This document shows, in pieces, positions 41,915 through 50,672 of a stretch of DNA of 64,000 bases. The translations under genes and the position numbers were made by a program. Each line of letters opens with the position of its first letter. Positions within the stretch are counted from its first letter, which is position 1. Origin of the DNA: DATKJS01 sp964551995 (GTDB lineage: Bacteria > Acidobacteriota > Aminicenantia > Aminicenantales > Saccharicenantaceae); NCBI GenBank assembly GCA_964551995.1, contig CAZKFD010000012.1, forward strand, positions 29,166 to 93,165, given 5' to 3'. Below the pieces are notes generated by a model. That model searched no databases. It was not told the origin of the DNA and worked only from the letters and a program-made list of their open reading frames with translations.

Positions 41915-43198
41915 ATGTATGAACCCAATGACGCGCAGAAAGAACTGACCTCGGCCTTAGACGGCATCGAAAGCCAGCTCGAAAAGTCCCTGGCCACCCA
42001 GAAGGAGTCCATCGAAAAGGCGCTTCTCGAGCAGGTCAACCGGCAGAAGGAAGAGGCCCAGAGAAAGATCGACGCCACGGAGCGGGAGTTCGCCGACGGC
42101 CGGCGCCGCCTCGAGGAGCACAAGGCCGTGCTGGCCGAGATCAAGACGGCCAAGGAGCAAATCCAGGGCCAGATCAGAACCTATGTGGAGCGCGCCCTGT
42201 CCAACCAGAGGATGCTCGAGAGAATGTCGAGCCAGGCCCTCGAGGAATACGACAAGATCAGCCACCTCAGCCTCGAGCTCGACGGCCTCCGCCAGAGGGC
42301 GGAGGAGGAGACCGAGGCCCTGAAGAAGCACCTCGCGGAAAAATACGGCGTCCGGGCCCAGTTCCGGATGACCTTCGAAACGCCGGGCCTGCCGGCCGAC
42401 CTGAGGCAGGAAATCGTCAAGATGAAGAAGATCCAGGAGATCCTCGGGGCGGGCGGCAGCCGGAGCGCCCCGCCGGTCGAACCGGAAGTCGAGAATTTCC
42501 GGGAAGAAGCCCAGCCGGTCGAGGTGGAGCTGGCGCCCGCGGCCGAGGCCGAACCGGAAGCGGAACCCGTATCGCAGCCGGCCCCCGCTTCAGCCGCGCC
42601 AGCGGCGGAACCGGCCGAGCAAGAAGGCTACTCCGAGGAGCCGGACTGGACGCCGACCCCGGACGACGTCGAGGAGCTGGAGGTCCAGACGATCATGGAA
42701 AGCCTGGCCCGCTACCGGAAGACGGAGCCCGTGCTCAACGGCACGGAGATCGCCTACTACAAGAAGGACAAGAAAATGGTCCTCGACGGCGATGCCTTCG
42801 TGGCCACGGTGGGCAAGATCTCCGACGTCGCGAAAGGGCTCCACGTGAACCTCGGACAGAAGGAGCTGTCCAAGGACATGTTCCTCATCAAGCAGGAGAT
42901 CCTCAACCAGCAGGAGATCCTCCGCAAGACCTTCCTCCGCGTCGTCCGGTTCTGCGAGAAGGAAGACGGGGCCCTCCCCCAGTATATCTCCGACGTCCTC
43001 AGCGCCCGCATGATGAAGGACATCCTCGAGCGGCTGACCTTCGGCAACTGGAGCAACCCGGCGGACTTCGCCGCCTTCGTCGAGTACGTGACGAACCTGA
43101 AGAATTCCTTCCGTTCGAGGACCAACCCGCCCCGCCCCTACCTCAGGTCCCTGCTTGACCAGGTCGAGGGCCGCTTGATCACGGGCCCGCAGAACTGA
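41915..43198 (+). CDS. coiled-coil protein of unknown function
   Basis: A 427-residue cytoplasmic protein with no signal or membrane segment. Residues 5-150 form long coiled coils rich in Glu, Lys and Gln (KEEAQRKIDATEREFADGRR). About 190-250 is a Glu/Ala/Pro linker (EPEAEPVSQPAPASAAPAAE). The C-terminal 170 residues look like a compact helical domain (QTIMESLARYRKTEPVLNGT, FCEKEDGALPQYISDVLSAR). The ATG at 41915 has GGAGG six bases ahead; an in-frame GTG lies four codons earlier. I do not recognise the family. It follows the PilZ gene with a 220-base gap that holds the palindrome CTCATCTCCGGAGATGAG. Confidence 0.75.
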   Translation: MYEPNDAQKELTSALDGIESQLEKSLATQKESIEKALLEQVNRQKEEAQRKIDATEREFADGRRRLEEHKAVLAEIKTAKEQIQGQIRTYVERALSNQRMLERMSSQALEEYDKISHLSLELDGLRQRAEEETEALKKHLAEKYGVRAQFRMTFETPGLPADLRQEIVKMKKIQEILGAGGSRSAPPVEPEVENFREEAQPVEVELAPAAEAEPEAEPVSQPAPASAAPAAEPAEQEGYSEEPDWTPTPDDVEELEVQTIMESLARYRKTEPVLNGTEIAYYKKDKKMVLDGDAFVATVGKISDVAKGLHVNLGQKELSKDMFLIKQEILNQQEILRKTFLRVVRFCEKEDGALPQYISDVLSARMMKDILERLTFGNWSNPADFAAFVEYVTNLKNSFRSRTNPPRPYLRSLLDQVEGRLITGPQN

Positions 43199-43201
43199 CC
43201 C

Positions 43202-44446
43202 TCAGATAATCTCCAGCTGGTCCTTCGACGGGAGCTTCGGGAACGGCGCATGAGGCTCCGTCTGGTACCAGAAAGCCACCGACGCGATATCATCCTGGAG
43301 CGGAAGATAGCGCCCCCCCGACATCCAGCCGAGGGCCTGGATCGTCACCTTCAGGTCCTTCTCGAAGCGGATCGGGTCCATGATGTGCCACCGGTAGAGG
43401 CCGAAGCGCTGCTGGCTTTCGTAGTGGCCGTCGCCGCGGAGGACCTGGGCCAGGCCGCTGTAGGGGGTCGTGAACTCGTGGTACTGATAGGTCCCGTCGG
43501 GCGCCTTAGCGTCGAAATCGTACGAGCCGCAGAAATAGTCCTCGGTCCCGGTGCCGCAGATCGTCGGGAACTCCTTGTCGCCGTCGACGTAGAACTTAAT
43601 CTCCCCCTCGCCCCACCAGCCGTTGTTGTGGACGCCCCACGCCAGGTAGGTGCCGACGTACTGCCCCCAGCCCTTCACGCCGTCGAGGATCGTGTAGACG
43701 CTCTTGTAGGGCAGCGGATTGACGCGGCGGAACTGGGCGTGGAAGTAGGCGGCGTCGCCGGGCACCTCGGTCTCCGTGTAGTTGATCTGGTAGTAGATCG
43801 TGAAGTCGTTGGTGGCCGAGGAGCCGGGCAGGGGCTTGTCCTCGATGTTCTCGAGCGTGATCTTGAAGCCCTTGCGGAAGGGCATCTCCCAGTAGCAGTT
43901 GAGGGCGCTGCCGGGGTTGACGCAGACGGGGAGCGAGGAGATCTGGGCGTACCGGCCCCAGCCGCAGGCGAAGAAGTCGCCGAGCGGGCATTCGACCGAC
44001 GGCTCGGTCTCGCCGTCCCAGTACATGCGCAGGATGGCGAAGCGCCAGTTGCCGGCCGGCGTGCACCAGATCTGCTGGATCGCGCCGGAGCCCTTGACGT
44101 CGGCCATGACGAACGTCTCCTGCGGCTTGATCGTGACGCAGGGCGAGATCTTCCAGCCCTGGCCGAGGTCGCGGGCGGCCTTGCGGGCCGGGCCGTCGAC
44201 GGACATGCCGCCCTTGCCTTTCTCGCCCGTCGGATTCTCAGGGCTGATCGAGCGGGTCCGGGCGTGGGAGAGGCGGGGCAGGCTGCTGAGAGACATCCCC
44301 AGGCCCCCGAAGGCCTTCTCGTCCTGCCGCGGCGAGGAGGATGCGGACAGGCCCGACGTGGCGACGAGCGCCGCCGTTATGAGGCCGGCGGAGGCCAACA
44401 GCACCAGGGCCGCCCTCAAACGTGGCGATCGCTGTGATCGTTTCAT
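43202..44446 (-). CDS. secreted DUF2961 protein (glycoside hydrolase family 172-like)
   Basis: This 414-residue protein has a signal peptide (RLRAALVLLASAGLITAALV). The DUF2961 core is clear: ISPCVTIKPQETFVMADVKG, AIQQIWCTPAGNWRFAILRM, FFACGWGRYAQISSLPV, and GTGTEDYFCGSYDF, which holds conserved acidic residues. Family members characterised so far are fructan or arabinan hydrolases forming viral-like jelly-roll trimers; the sugar split here is unknown. AAGGAGG lies before the ATG. It follows the tricorn gene on the same strand with a short gap that contains a repeat unit. Confidence 0.88.
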   Translation of the reverse strand: MKRSQRSPRLRAALVLLASAGLITAALVATSGLSASSSPRQDEKAFGGLGMSLSSLPRLSHARTRSISPENPTGEKGKGGMSVDGPARKAARDLGQGWKISPCVTIKPQETFVMADVKGSGAIQQIWCTPAGNWRFAILRMYWDGETEPSVECPLGDFFACGWGRYAQISSLPVCVNPGSALNCYWEMPFRKGFKITLENIEDKPLPGSSATNDFTIYYQINYTETEVPGDAAYFHAQFRRVNPLPYKSVYTILDGVKGWGQYVGTYLAWGVHNNGWWGEGEIKFYVDGDKEFPTICGTGTEDYFCGSYDFDAKAPDGTYQYHEFTTPYSGLAQVLRGDGHYESQQRFGLYRWHIMDPIRFEKDLKVTIQALGWMSGGRYLPLQDDIASVAFWYQTEPHAPFPKLPSKDQLEII

Positions 44447-44468
44447 GGATCCCTCCTTGTCTCAATTC

Positions 44469-44494
44469 GGGGACGCAATACTCATTTCCGAATT
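44469..44494. repeat. GGGGACRCAATACTCA repeat unit
   Basis: GGGGACGCAATACTCATT followed by TCCGAATT, one base different from the copy at 34085-34110. It fills the gap between the tricorn gene stop and the DUF2961 gene. Confidence 0.7.
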
Positions 44495-44505
44495 AATTTT
44501 CGTTT

Positions 44506-47500
44506 TCAGCGCTTCTGGTAGGGCGGGCGCCGGGGCCGAAGCGGCGGGTGCGTCTTGAGTATCTCCATGACGACCTGGATCCCCCGCTCGAGTTGCGTAT
44601 CGACTCCCCTGGCCAGCTGCGCCGGGTCCTCGGGCACGACGATGTCCGGGTCGACGCCGTGCCCCTCCGCGAACCACTGGCCGTCGGGCTTGTACATCCG
44701 GAACGTCGGCACCGTGATCGACCCGCCGTCGATGAGCGACGGCGCCCCCGAGATCCCGATCAGGCCCCCCCAGGTGCGCATCCCGATGAGCGGCCCCACG
44801 CCCGCCTGACGGAAGAAGTCGGGGAAGGCATCGCCGCCCGACCCGCTCCAGCCGTTGATGAGCATGACCTTGGGGCCGAAATTGGCGACCGGCGGCCACT
44901 GCCAGTCGACGCCGTCGCGCACGGCCCAGAAAGCCAGCGGCTTTCTGTTGAGCAGCTCGATGAACCGGTCCGGGATCTGGCCGCCGTTGTTGAACCGCTC
45001 GTCGATGATCAGACCCTCCTTGTCGATCTGCGCCAGGAACATCTTGAACAGGTCGTCTTGCCCTTCCAGGCTCGTGTCCGGGACGTAGATGTATCCGATG
45101 CGGCCGCCCGAAGCCTTGTCCACTCGCTCGCGGTTGGCCTCGATCCAGGCCAGGTTGCGGAGGTGCGTCTCGTCCCTCATCGTCTCGACAACGACCTTCC
45201 GCGCGCCGACCGCGGCCGGACGGCTGTTGACCGTGAGCTCGACCGTCGTCCCCGCGAGCCCCTCGAACGGGGCCCAGGGGTCCTTGGCCGTGTCGAGCGC
45301 GATCCCGTTGACCGCGAGCACGTAATCGCCCTCCTTGACCCCGACGCCCGGCGCGTCGAGCGGAGAGCGCGTCTCGCCGTCCCACGGCGCGCCGCGCATG
45401 ATCCTCTTGATGCGGTAGGCCCCGCTGTCGACCTCCCAGTCTACGCCGAGGTATCCGACCGGACGCCTCGGCCCTTCCTCGACCTCGCCGCCGCTCCTGT
45501 AGGTGTGCGAGGAGCTCATCTCCCCGATGAGCTCGCCGATGACGTAGTTGACGTCCTCGCGCGTGACGGCGCTGTCGATGAGCTTGCCGTAATGTTCGCG
45601 CATGGCGTTCCAGTCGACGCCGTGCATGTTGGGATCGTAGAAAAAGTCGCGCTCGAACCGCCACACATCGTTGAAGATCTGATGCCATTCCTCGCGCGGG
45701 ACGATGGTCATCTCGATCTGGGCCGTGGGCATCTTTTTCTCGAGCTTCTGCTCCGGCGCGACATCGACAATGTAGAATGCCTGCGACTTTGCGACCAGCA
45801 TCTTCTTGCCATCGGCCGCGAGGCGGTAGCCGTCGGCGTCGGCCACGATCGTCTTCTCCTCGCGCTTCTCGAGGTCGTAAAACTTGACCGGCCTCTGCCG
45901 GCTTTCCGACCCGGTATTGGGCAGGCGCTGGTAGATGACCTTTCCGGCCGCGCCCTGGACGCCGCCGTAGTTCCCGGGCTCGGGCGGCAGGATGACGATC
46001 CGGCTTTCGAAACCGTCGAAATCGATCTTGACCTCTTTGGGCGCCTCCGTGGACGCCCCCGCCTCCGTGCCCTTTTCGCCCGGTTTCGGGCCGGGCTTGG
46101 CACCGGGCTTGCCGCTCGCCGCCGGCTTCCCGCCGGCGCCCTCGGGCTTCTTCTCCTCCGCCTTCGGCGGCGCCACGGCATCGTTCTTCGGCGCCAGCGG
46201 CGAAGGGACGTCCGTCCGCAGCGGGACGGCCGCGACGGTCGTGCCGTTGGCGTAGATGAACGTGCCGTCCACGTTGCTATACAGCGGCTGGAAGGTCCTG
46301 TTTGTCAGGAAGTAGAGGTACTGGCCGCCGGGGTCGAAGGACGGCTCGAAGTCGCTGTAGAAGCCCGACGTGACCTGATGCGTTTTCCCTTCGCGGCTGT
46401 CGTAGATGAAGATCGCCGTGTGCTGCGTGTCGAGGTCGCGCGCGTAGGCCATCCAGCGGCTGTCGGCGGACCAGCTCACGGCGAAGTGCTCGAGCTCGCC
46501 CTGGAACATGAATTTGCCCTTGTCGACGTTGGCCGTCTTGCCGGTCGTCATGTCGTAGATTTGAATGTCCATGGCCTTGTCGATGAAGGCCAGCATTTTC
46601 CCGTTCGGGGAGAAGTAAGGCTGATAGCGGTAGCCCGGACCGTAGGAGGTGAGCTTCTTCTCGACCGACGGGTTCTCCAGGTCGCGCACGGTGAGCTCGT
46701 ACTCGCCCGAACGGTCGCTCCAGTAGGCGACGGACCGGCCGTCCGGAGACCAGGCGGGGGCGCGTTCGGCAACTCCCGGCGTGTTCGTCAGGTCGACGAC
46801 GCTGCCGTTCTCCGCGGGCACCGAAAACAGCTCGCCGCGGGCCTCGAACACGGCCCGCTGGCCGTCGGGCGACGGCCAGGCGTTCTCGATCCACTTCTCG
46901 ACGTTCTCCATGCGGGGCATCAGCGTCAACTCGTCGGTCACGACCTCGACCTTGACCTCTCGGGTCGTCCCGGCGGCGAAGTCATAGAGATAGAGCCGCC
47001 CGCCGGCCTCGAAGACGATATCGGTGGGCCCGAGCGACGGAAAGTGGACGTCGAAGTCCTTGAAGTCGGTGATCTGCCGGACGGCCTTCGTCTTGACGTC
47101 GTAGGCCCAGATGTTGCAGCGCTCCGCCGGGCCGCGGTCGGAGAGGAAATAGATCGTGTCCCCGTGCCACATCGGGAACTCGTCGTTGGCGTCGCCGTTC
47201 GCGATCCTCTCCGCCGTCAGCCGCTCGAGGTCGAAGACCCAGATTTCGGCGGCCATCCCGCCCCGGTAGCGTTTCCAGGTGCGGTAGGCCAGCGTAATCG
47301 GCGTGTAGGCCAGCTTCGTTCCGTCGGGCGAAAAGCACCCGAACTCACCGTAGGGGACGGGGAGCTTATGAGGCATCCCGCCCTCGCGGGGGACCGTGTA
47401 GAACTGGCTAAAGCGTTGCTTGCCGCTCTCCATCATCGACGTGTAGAGGATCCGGGTCCCGTCCGGCGACCAGCCGGCCATGCGGTCCGGCATGCCGTGG

Positions 47501-47841
47501 TGCGTCACGCGGTGCGCCATGCCGCCCATCGCGGGGACGACGTAGATGTCGATGTTGCCGTCGTAGTTGCCGTTGAAGGCGATGAGCGAGCCGTCGGGCG
47601 AGAAGCGCGGCAGAGATTCCTCCCCCTTAGCGGACGTGACGCGGTAGGCCACCCCGCCGTCCTTGGCCACGATCCAGATGTCGCCGCCATACTCGAACGC
47701 GATGTGCGTCTGCGAGACGGCCGGATACTGGAGCATGCGGGCGTCGATCTGCGCGCGCAGCGCGGGAACGCCCGCGGCCAAGAGGAGCATTGCGAATGTC
47801 GATGCGACAAAGAGCCTCACTGCGGATCTGGAAAAGCTCAT
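44506..47841 (-). CDS. secreted tricorn protease homolog (S41-type)
   Basis: This 1111-residue protein has a signal peptide (VRLFVASTFAMLLLAAGVPA). Two beta-propellers of WD40/TolB-like blades follow (LPRFSPDGSLIAFNGNYDGN, APAWSPDGRSVAYWSDRSGE), then a Pro/Lys/Gly-rich linker near residues 555-600 (GAGGKPAASGKPGAKPGPKP). Next come the tricorn C1 region with the catalytic His in GEMSSSHTY, a PDZ domain (VKEGDYVLAVNGIALD) and the C2 core with nucleophile Ser in INGWSGSGGDAFPDFF. Tricorn cuts peptides from larger proteases into short pieces; an exported form would degrade peptides in the periplasm. GGGAGG precedes the ATG. Confidence 0.94.
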   Translation of the reverse strand: MSFSRSAVRLFVASTFAMLLLAAGVPALRAQIDARMLQYPAVSQTHIAFEYGGDIWIVAKDGGVAYRVTSAKGEESLPRFSPDGSLIAFNGNYDGNIDIYVVPAMGGMAHRVTHHGMPDRMAGWSPDGTRILYTSMMESGKQRFSQFYTVPREGGMPHKLPVPYGEFGCFSPDGTKLAYTPITLAYRTWKRYRGGMAAEIWVFDLERLTAERIANGDANDEFPMWHGDTIYFLSDRGPAERCNIWAYDVKTKAVRQITDFKDFDVHFPSLGPTDIVFEAGGRLYLYDFAAGTTREVKVEVVTDELTLMPRMENVEKWIENAWPSPDGQRAVFEARGELFSVPAENGSVVDLTNTPGVAERAPAWSPDGRSVAYWSDRSGEYELTVRDLENPSVEKKLTSYGPGYRYQPYFSPNGKMLAFIDKAMDIQIYDMTTGKTANVDKGKFMFQGELEHFAVSWSADSRWMAYARDLDTQHTAIFIYDSREGKTHQVTSGFYSDFEPSFDPGGQYLYFLTNRTFQPLYSNVDGTFIYANGTTVAAVPLRTDVPSPLAPKNDAVAPPKAEEKKPEGAGGKPAASGKPGAKPGPKPGEKGTEAGASTEAPKEVKIDFDGFESRIVILPPEPGNYGGVQGAAGKVIYQRLPNTGSESRQRPVKFYDLEKREEKTIVADADGYRLAADGKKMLVAKSQAFYIVDVAPEQKLEKKMPTAQIEMTIVPREEWHQIFNDVWRFERDFFYDPNMHGVDWNAMREHYGKLIDSAVTREDVNYVIGELIGEMSSSHTYRSGGEVEEGPRRPVGYLGVDWEVDSGAYRIKRIMRGAPWDGETRSPLDAPGVGVKEGDYVLAVNGIALDTAKDPWAPFEGLAGTTVELTVNSRPAAVGARKVVVETMRDETHLRNLAWIEANRERVDKASGGRIGYIYVPDTSLEGQDDLFKMFLAQIDKEGLIIDERFNNGGQIPDRFIELLNRKPLAFWAVRDGVDWQWPPVANFGPKVMLINGWSGSGGDAFPDFFRQAGVGPLIGMRTWGGLIGISGAPSLIDGGSITVPTFRMYKPDGQWFAEGHGVDPDIVVPEDPAQLARGVDTQLERGIQVVMEILKTHPPLRPRRPPYQKR

Positions 47842-47883
47842 AGTCCCCTCCCGAAAGAATTATGCCGCCCGGGGCATCTATGG

Positions 47884-47912
47884 ATATTAGATTTTCTCGC
47901 CCAGCGTGTCAA
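47884..47912 (-). promoter_or_regulatory. sigma-70-type promoter of the tricorn gene
   Basis: Minus-strand TTGACA (47907-47912) and TAATAT (47884-47889) with a 17-base spacer. A second TTGACA lies at 47919-47924, 12 bases upstream, directly against the end of element C. The doubled box could come from the insertion of that element. Confidence 0.75.
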
Positions 47913-47924
47913 TTCGCCTGTCAA

Positions 47925-48149
47925 TTTTTGCCCTGGCTGCTGCAACTTATTGGCAATCCCGGCATGAAGCTCTTCTCTCAGGGGCAAGTCGCCCTTCTTC
48001 GCCTTTTTCGGACTCTAAAACCAAATACGCGAGATCTCATCAGGAGGTTTCTGGGCCCACAAAACGCGTTTGAGGCTCAAAAACGCCCTCTAACAAGCAT
48101 TTGGCTTTTTTGTTTTCTCCCCTATCGGGGTGACGCGCCAGGCCCAAAA
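47925..48149. repeat. intergenic element C with GCCCTGGC-like inverted ends
   Basis: The left end TTTTTGCCCTGGCTGCTGCA and the right end, GACGCGCCAGGCCCAAAA (48132-48149), are imperfect inverted copies bounding about 225 bp. After the left end comes ACTTATTGGCAA, much like the CGCAAATTATTGATAG of element D. Inside are GGGCCCAC and a hairpin GCGTTTGAG/CTCAAAAACGC (48066-48085), then AAGCATTTGGCTT with T6. The rest of the 468-bp gap to 48309 holds the short stem GGGGCGATTGCCCC and no gene. Confidence 0.45.
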
Positions 48150-48309
48150 TTCACCCCTCTCATCATTCTCCCCGGCGATGCGCCGCGCCTCCTTTGCCCA
48201 TATAAAGAAAGCGGTGGGACGGAATATGCGCAAGATCCTCGAGGGGCGATTGCCCCCATTCGGCGTCCTCCGTTAATCGAGCTGCGCCCGAGTCAAGGAT
48301 CTTCGCACC

Positions 48310-50514
48310 ATGCCGGAAAAGATGAGAGAAACGCATCTGCTCGAAACCCGGGGACAGCCTCCGGAAACCCCCGGGCCTGAAACCTTCGATGCCGGGGGAC
48401 ATAAGCCAGCTCACCCGTCCCCCGGAGACGCGGAAGCCTACAGGTTCCTTATGGAGCGCTCGAGCGACCTCATCTTCATCCTTAACAGGCGCGGCCAGAT
48501 CGTTTTCGGCAACAACAGCGCGATGACCAGCTTCGGATACTCGCGCCAAGAGATCATCGGCGCATCCATCGCCCGCTTCCTGACAAGAGACAGTGTCAAG
48601 AAGGCTTTCTTCGCCCTGGCCCAGGAGTTCCTCGGCCGCCCGCAGCCCAAGCTGGAGCTCGAGGTGAAATCGAAGTCCGGCGAAATCCGGCTCATCAGCG
48701 TCGCCGAGAGCTCCGCCCCCATCCATCAAGACGGGAAGATGGTCGGGATCATGGTCACGGCCCGCGACATCACGGAGGAGCGCCGGGCCAAACTCGAGCT
48801 CGAGCGGAGCGAACGCCAGTACCGCGATCTCGTCGAAAAGTCCGGCATCGCGATCGTCACCGACGACCGTGAAGGGAACATCACGTATTTCAACCGGAGG
48901 TTCGCGGAGATTTTCGGATATACCGCAGAGGAGATGAGGAAGAAGACAACCTGGATGTGCGTCCATCCGAATGACACCGAAAAACTCAGAAGCTGTCACT
49001 GCGCCCGTGTTCGAGGCAAGCCTGCCCCCTCCCGATACGAAATCAGAGGGATCAGGAAGGACGGCTCGACGATTTACCTGGAAGTGGACGCTGTGGCCGT
49101 AGAGGGCGGAGGCCGCCTGGTCGGGACGCATTCCTACATGTGGGATATCAGCGACCGCAAGGCGGTCGAGGAAAAGCGACGGGAAAGCGATGAACGGTTC
49201 CGTAGCATCGTTGAAAATTCCCATGACGCCATTGCCATCATCGACGACAACTTTCGAATCATCTATGCGAATCCGGAGTCAGCGCGCATCTCTGGCTATG
49301 GGCAGGAAGAGATCATCGGCCGCAATTTTACCGGCGTTTTCGCCGACGAGAGCAAGAAGTTCGTCAGCGATCTTTATATCAGAAGGCAAAAAGGCGAGCC
49401 GGTGCCGTCCCACTATGAGCACGACATGATCCGCAAGAGCGGCGAGAAGAGACGGATCGAGATAAGTTCGTCCGTGATCCGCAATTCCGCCCGAAAAGCG
49501 GAAACGCTTGCCCAATTTCGCGATATCACCGAACGAAAAAGAGCCGAAGAGGAGCTGAAATTAAAGGGTCAACTCTTGGACAGCGCCCATGATTCGATTT
49601 TCGCGATAGATCATGAAGGGAATTTTATTTACGTCAATGAGGCGGCTTACAAGTCCCGCGGCTACGACAGGGACGAGCTAATGGGCATGAACCTTCGGGA
49701 GCTGGATGATCCGAAATATGCTCCATTCGTCTCTAAACGGATCCAGGAGATCATGGAAAAAGGGAGCGCCGTTTTTGAATCCGCTCATCTTCACAAGGAC
49801 GGCTCAAGCATCCCTGTTGAAGTTCATGCGCGTCTTTTTGAGCAGGACGGCAGAAAAATCATTCTCAGTATCATCAGCGACATCACAAAGCGCAAGCAGG
49901 CGGATTCCGAGCTGAAATCGACCCTCGCGAACCTGCGCCGGATCGTCGGAGCGACCGTCCAGGCCATCGCTTCGGCCGTCGAGGCGCGGGACCCCTACAC
50001 GGCCGGCCACCAGAGGCGCGTCGCCGACCTGGCCCGCTCCATCGCCAAGGAGATGGGGCTTCCGCAGGACAAGATCCAGGGAATCCGGACGGCGGGCGTT
50101 ATCCACGACCTCGGCAAGCTGTCCATCCCGTCGGAGATCCTGAGCAAGCCGGCTCGGCTTTCGGACATTGAATTCTCCCTGATCAAGACACACGCCGAGC
50201 AAGGGTACGCGATCCTCAAAGACATCTCCTTCCCCTGGCCCGTGGCCCGGATCGTCCGCGAGCATCACGAGCGGATGGACGGTTCCGGATACCCGCAGGG
50301 GTTAAAGGACGATGAAATCCTGATCGAATCGAGGATTCTGGCCGTCGCGGACGTCGTCGAAGCCATCGCCTCGCACCGCCCCTACCGGCCGTCCAAGGGC
50401 ATCGGGGCCGCCCTCGAGGAGATCCAGACGCGCCGGGCCGGGGCCTACGACCCCGACGCGGTCGACGCCTGCCTGAGGGTCTTCGAAAAAGGGTACCGCT
50501 TCCCGGAGCTCTAG
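48310..50514 (+). CDS. multi-PAS sensor with HD-GYP domain (c-di-GMP phosphodiesterase-like)
   Basis: This 734-residue cytoplasmic protein has no membrane segment. It has four PAS domains in tandem (about residues 41-155, 165-285, 290-410 and 415-535), each with the typical ending before the next linker (ARDITEERRAK, DITERKRAEEE, SDITKRKQADS). The HD-GYP domain (about 545-734) shows VIHDLGKLSIP, the HHERMDGSGYP signature and VVEAIASHRPYRPSKG, so the metal and GYP residues are intact. It should hydrolyse cyclic di-GMP under control of the PAS inputs. Stand-alone; AAGGA precedes the ATG. It may oppose PilZ signalling (41.3 kb). Confidence 0.93.
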   Translation: MPEKMRETHLLETRGQPPETPGPETFDAGGHKPAHPSPGDAEAYRFLMERSSDLIFILNRRGQIVFGNNSAMTSFGYSRQEIIGASIARFLTRDSVKKAFFALAQEFLGRPQPKLELEVKSKSGEIRLISVAESSAPIHQDGKMVGIMVTARDITEERRAKLELERSERQYRDLVEKSGIAIVTDDREGNITYFNRRFAEIFGYTAEEMRKKTTWMCVHPNDTEKLRSCHCARVRGKPAPSRYEIRGIRKDGSTIYLEVDAVAVEGGGRLVGTHSYMWDISDRKAVEEKRRESDERFRSIVENSHDAIAIIDDNFRIIYANPESARISGYGQEEIIGRNFTGVFADESKKFVSDLYIRRQKGEPVPSHYEHDMIRKSGEKRRIEISSSVIRNSARKAETLAQFRDITERKRAEEELKLKGQLLDSAHDSIFAIDHEGNFIYVNEAAYKSRGYDRDELMGMNLRELDDPKYAPFVSKRIQEIMEKGSAVFESAHLHKDGSSIPVEVHARLFEQDGRKIILSIISDITKRKQADSELKSTLANLRRIVGATVQAIASAVEARDPYTAGHQRRVADLARSIAKEMGLPQDKIQGIRTAGVIHDLGKLSIPSEILSKPARLSDIEFSLIKTHAEQGYAILKDISFPWPVARIVREHHERMDGSGYPQGLKDDEILIESRILAVADVVEAIASHRPYRPSKGIGAALEEIQTRRAGAYDPDAVDACLRVFEKGYRFPEL

Positions 50515-50549
50515 AGCTTAGGAATCAGCTTTCCTTCCCTGTATAATCG

Positions 50550-50666
50550 TGCCTTGGCTGTCGCAAATTATTGATAGGATTTAAAATCAGTATTATTTCG
50601 GCCCATTTTCGGGCCTTTATCGACTTTTTCGGGCCAGAAAATAAGAAAGAGGCAACAGCCAAGGCG
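50550..50666. repeat. intergenic element D with GCCTTGGCTGT inverted ends
   Basis: GCCTTGGCTGTCGC (50551-50564) and GCAACAGCCAAGGC (50652-50665) are inverted repeats with one mismatch, bounding about 117 bp. Inside are AAATTATTGATAG, CCCATTTTCGGGCC and CGACTTTTTCGGGCCAGAAA, the GGCC-centred hairpin type of elements A and E. GAATCAGC occurs on both sides (50522-50529, 50670-50677) and may be a remnant of target duplication, though the left copy is 21 bases away. The element lies between two convergent genes. Confidence 0.65.
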
Positions 50667-50672
50667 CATGAA

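Noticed and set aside
48195..48300. Possible c-di-GMP (GEMM) riboswitch before the PAS/HD-GYP gene, because of GGTGGGACG
   Set aside because: The GCAAAG that should directly follow is displaced by eight bases and the second helix with its tetraloop receptor is missing; only a short GGGGC/GCCCC stem is present.
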